Source: Lonicera japonica
Lineage: Eukaryota > Streptophyta > Magnoliopsida > Dipsacales > Caprifoliaceae
DNA: 64,000 bases
Reading direction: 5' to 3'
NCBI GenBank assembly: GCA_021464415.1
Contig: CM038469.1
Coordinates: 16,904,501 to 16,968,500 of the forward strand
Shown: one piece after another, positions 60,652-64,000 of the stretch
Layout: each line of letters opens with the position of its first letter
Position numbering within the stretch: the stretch's first letter is position 1
Notes under the pieces: model-generated
Told to the model about the DNA's origin: nothing
Databases searched by the model: none
Seen by the model: only the letters and a program-made list of their open reading frames with translations
Position numbers and translations under genes: made by a program

Positions 60652-63371
60652 TGTAACACTCCGTGTTTCGATATGTGTATTTTCATTAATTAAGTTCGCT
60701 ATTTGTCCGATTCATTCGTGGACTTGGACAAGTCCGAATGTTCCTACACGTCACTTTGATGTTATGGATAAAATCTAAAATATTTGATTTAATTTCGGAA
60801 TTAGTTTGAGCAATTTGCTGAGTTAGTTGGAAAATTTAGTGTATTCTTGAATTTTCAATTTTTTCTACTTTTCTTATGTTCGGTTTATTGACCTAGGAAG
60901 GTCCGAATTGAGGTTTGTCTTTTTCGACATGTCATATTATAGTTATTAAACCATCCTATAAAGTTTCATTAGATTCGGACTTCATTTAATCATTTTTAAG
61001 TATTTAGTGGAATCGAATTCTTTTCTTTAAACGTTAACGATTCCTCCAATTCTCGTTGGTGATTTCGGAACATTCAGACCTCCGAATTTAGTTCTTTCTT
61101 TTTTGACATGTCATAAATATATGTTAGAAATAATATGGAGCATTTCGTCGCATTCGAATTTGAAATGAGTAATTTCAGAGGCGTTTTTAGAATCGGGAAT
61201 ATTTGCTCGACGTTTTAGATCGTTCAACTTTGGAGACTCATAACTTTCTCATCCTTTATCCAAATACCACTCCGCTAACTCCTATAGTTTTATATTTTAT
61301 CCATCTACAACTTTCATGTTTTGACCGAAATCTAGTTCACGCTCCTCGATGGTCAAAACAAGTGCGTAGTAAGCCCATTAGCAAAAATCAGATTCTGCTG
61401 AATTTCGGTAGACCACTGTCTTCGACCAAATTCTGGTATTAATCTATCACGAATTTGGAGAAACTTCCTTTGTGAAATTGTAGATCTTTGAATTAGTTTT
61501 ACGTTGATATAAAGATCATGACAATAGGAGTTCTGAGCAAAGAGTTATGGCCAAATTACGAACAGTACACCAGAACGCATTTGGTAAATCGGGTTTGACT
61601 GAGTCAACTCATTTTGTTTTGCCTTTGACCAATTTTGACCATCTTCTTCACTCCTTAAAACACCAGTTTAGACCCCTGAGACCAGAGAAAAAACATATAC
61701 ACTTGTAGAAAGAGAAATGGTGAGTAATGGAGTGACAATATGCTATTCCAAGCTCAAATCAAACCGAAATCGCTCATTTCTTTAGCTTTTCACGTGGTGA
61801 ATCCATTTTTGAGGTCGGTTTTTCTCGATCGGTAGATGTAGGAGGTCATTTTGGGGATCTTCATTTCTGTCCAGAAGTATTAAGGTGGGAACTTCCCCTC
61901 TTTTCTTCAATTCCTTGATTTAAATGGTTGATTGAGTAGTAATACTTGACTTTCGGTTACCGAAATCGTATTTTCCCTTGCATGTTTGTGGTTTAAACTT
62001 GTTAAATAAGATCTGAGCCTACATATGAGTATTATATGTTCTGTAGTTGATGAATAAAAAGGCTGATCATAATGCACGTTGCTATATAAGTGTTACTTTG
62101 AGATTTTGGTACTGAAATGGCTTTATACACCACATGTACGGTTAATAATTGGGATTTTTGCACAAATTACCTTATTCCCTAAGTATACATAACTTTAAAA
62201 TCATATTTAAACTTTTGGTTAAACATGCATGAGATGTTTTATGGTATTACTAGCTGGTCTAGTATTACTCCTCTTACTAGTCTTCACTAAATGTTTAGAA
62301 TTAAGAAATTTGGTTAGTGCAAGTGTGATTCATGGAGAAATATGAGATTTTGGATTATGTTTATTATTATTATTGATGGTTTTATTGTTGGCCATTTTCG
62401 GTATAATAATGGGTTATATAAAAGAAAAGTGATATTCTACAAAATTATTTAGTGTTAAAGCAACAAAGACTATTTTTATTGTTTTTAAAATTTTAAAACA
62501 CATGGATTGAAATGTTGATATTATAAATGTTGCCCTGAGCACAACTACTACCTAGTGGTTTGTCGATTATATTGAGATTGTTGGAACTGGATAAGCACCG
62601 GTATAGAAATGCTTGTATTTTATTATTGCACAGGCCCATGGTAAAGATGGGGTGCCGATAAATCTGGTTACTAGTGCACTGACCCATGGTAAGATGGGGT
62701 GCGTTTGTGAGTAGTATATTTCGTCTAGTACCGGTATTAGGTCGAGGAGGAGGAGGAGGTGGATGGATGGATATTTATATAGCTATCGTGTGAGATAGGT
62801 ATTGATAATTAATAAAATTATATTGATACTTTATGAATAGTTTTCCTATAAATTACTATAAATCAAGAATTTTGTTAATATTTAAATTTTGAATTCTCTT
62901 ATATTGTGGTATGATCATGCATTGCATTTTTCCCTTTCCCTATAGTTCCCACTGGGCCATTTGTGGTTCATTCCCTCATTTTTCTTTTAGGTACGCATCG
63001 TGTCTTAGGTAGAGGTCGTGGAGCAAGTCCAAATTCCTCTTAGAGTCTTCTCTGATGCCCCTATGGAATTAGTTGTTGTTTTATCCTATCTGTAGTAGTT
63101 GTAACTTCTAATTAAGTTTGAGTACTTGTACTATCTATGAATGTATTAGTTGTATTTATCGAATTTGGATTGTAATGGATTTGAGAAGTATTCTATAATT
63201 TCGCGTTGTTTATTAAACATGATAGATTTCTTAGTATTTACGAATACTTCATGCCAAATTTTTATTAGATTGCTCTACCTTGTTTAAATTATCAGTTATG
63301 TCTATTTTTTTATCTGCTGTTAATTAGATACAGCATCCGTTAACACCTGCTTAATTAGGTGGGTTGTTACA
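60652..63371 (+). mobile_element. solo LTR, family 1 copy D (TSD CAAGG)
   Basis: Begins TGTAACACTCCGTG and ends GGGTTGTTACA. Flanks are CAAGG at 60647-60651 and 63372-63376, a perfect 5-bp TSD. 2720 bp with no gag or pol. Shared family blocks include TTTTGACCGAAA...GGTCAAAACA (61318-61360) and CCCACTGGGCCATTTGTGGTTCATTCC...AGGTACGCAT (62948-62998). A short GAGGAGGAGGAGG/TGGATGGATGG repeat lies at 62742-62772. Confidence 0.9.
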
Positions 63372-64000
63372 CAAGGCCTACTTGAGGGTGCGAAAAACTG
63401 CAAACTAGAGTTTTGTGAGCATTGTGTGCTTGAAAAATAGACTCGGATAAAGTTTGGGACATCGGTAGATTGCACGAAAGGAGCACTTTATTATGTGCAT
63501 ATGGATGTCTGGGGGGCCGACAAAGACTCAATCCTTGGGTGAAAATCATTATTTTGTGACTTTTGTTGATGATTACTCAAGGAGAACTTGGGTCTATCTC
63601 ATGAAGCATAATGACCAGGTCTTTGATGTGTTCTTAAAGTGGAAAGGAATGATTAAAAATCAGATTGGTATAAAAGTTAAAGTGTTTAGGTCAGACAACG
63701 GCGGGGAGTACACTTGTGATCCTTTTAAGGATTTCTTCCAACGAGAAGGTATCATTCACCACTTCACGGTAAGGGTACACCTCAACATAACAGAATAGCG
63801 GAGAGGATGAATCGTACGCTCCTTGAAAAGGTGAGGTGTATGCTTTCTAACGCCAAACTTGATAAGCGATTTTGGGCTGTAGCCTTATCCTACGCTACGT
63901 TCTTGGTTAATTGTTTGCCATGCTCAAGAGTGGAATACAAAAAACCTATGGAGGTCTGGACCAGATCTCATGCTAATTACGACAACATTCACGTTTTTGG
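63372..64000 (+). pseudogene. integrase of the Ty1/copia element (broken, runs off the window)
   Basis: Resumes LLEGAKNCKLEFCEHCVLEK with the C..C pair of the zinc region, a stop, then YVHMDVWG. A run of six G at 63510-63515 shifts the frame into PTKTQSLGENHYFVTFVDDYSRRTWV. The second catalytic motif is FRSDNGGEYTC. A second frameshift near 63765 precedes IAERMNRTLLEKVR, which holds the catalytic Glu. The D-D-E residues are present but in different frames. Confidence 0.9.

Larger units (their letters stand above)
58670..64000 (+). mobile_element. Ty1/copia retrotransposon, decayed, 5' part, split by a solo LTR
   Basis: Order: LTR, PBS, gag, protease, GAG-pre-integrase, integrase, continuing past the right edge. 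Protease before integrase and no RT before integrase is the Ty1/copia order. The solo LTR at 60652-63371 separates SKQG from LLEGAKNCKLEFCEHC, which are adjacent in this family. Stops and frameshifts make it dead. Confidence 0.9.

Overview
The window is nuclear DNA from a flowering plant, most likely a eudicot. It shows a split gene with GT-AG introns, plastid-type transit peptides, AT-rich intergenic DNA, and dense Ty3/gypsy, Ty1/copia, LINE, hAT-like and Stowaway-like sequence. I could not place it to genus. Only one functional gene is well supported; most of the 64 kb is mobile-element debris.

Left part (1-9.5 kb): the minus strand carries a plastid N-acetylglutamate synthase (NAGS, first step of arginine synthesis). 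Eight exons lie between 7288 and 1350, every splice phase agrees, and the last coding part runs off the left edge. Intron 1 appears to use a GC donor. About 1.7 kb upstream (8965-9297) is a second, diverged NAGS-type first exon. It has its own TATA box, a normal GT donor and the same splice phase, so it is either an alternative first exon or the remnant of a tandem duplicate. NAGS introns contain a LINE 3' fragment and two copies of a small inverted-repeat element.

Middle-left (10.3-26.5 kb): a decayed Tat-type Ty3/gypsy retrotransposon lies on the minus strand (10308-20655). Its protease region looks deleted and a catalytic integrase Asp has become Asn. A solo LTR (TSD TCATA) sits inside its 5' LTR. 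A related solo LTR (21574-26511, TSD AATAT) is interrupted by a third copy in reverse orientation.

Middle (26.5-58.6 kb): gene-poor AT-rich DNA with a Stowaway-type MITE, a MITE whose core is a tandem array of palindromes, and several tandem duplications. A 2.1-kb foldback element (32156-34282, 8-bp TSD) is packed with CGGTT/AACCG hairpins and has a 285-bp relative at 8259-8543. There is also a hAT-like element with a perfect 8-bp TSD, a broken exon of an amino-acid transporter gene, a gag fragment, a near-perfect 283-bp hairpin element, and a four-copy dispersed repeat.

Right end (58.7-64 kb): a decayed Ty1/copia element on the plus strand carries LTR, PBS, gag with CCHC knuckle, protease and integrase. 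It is split by a fourth solo LTR (60652-63371, TSD CAAGG) and continues past the right edge.
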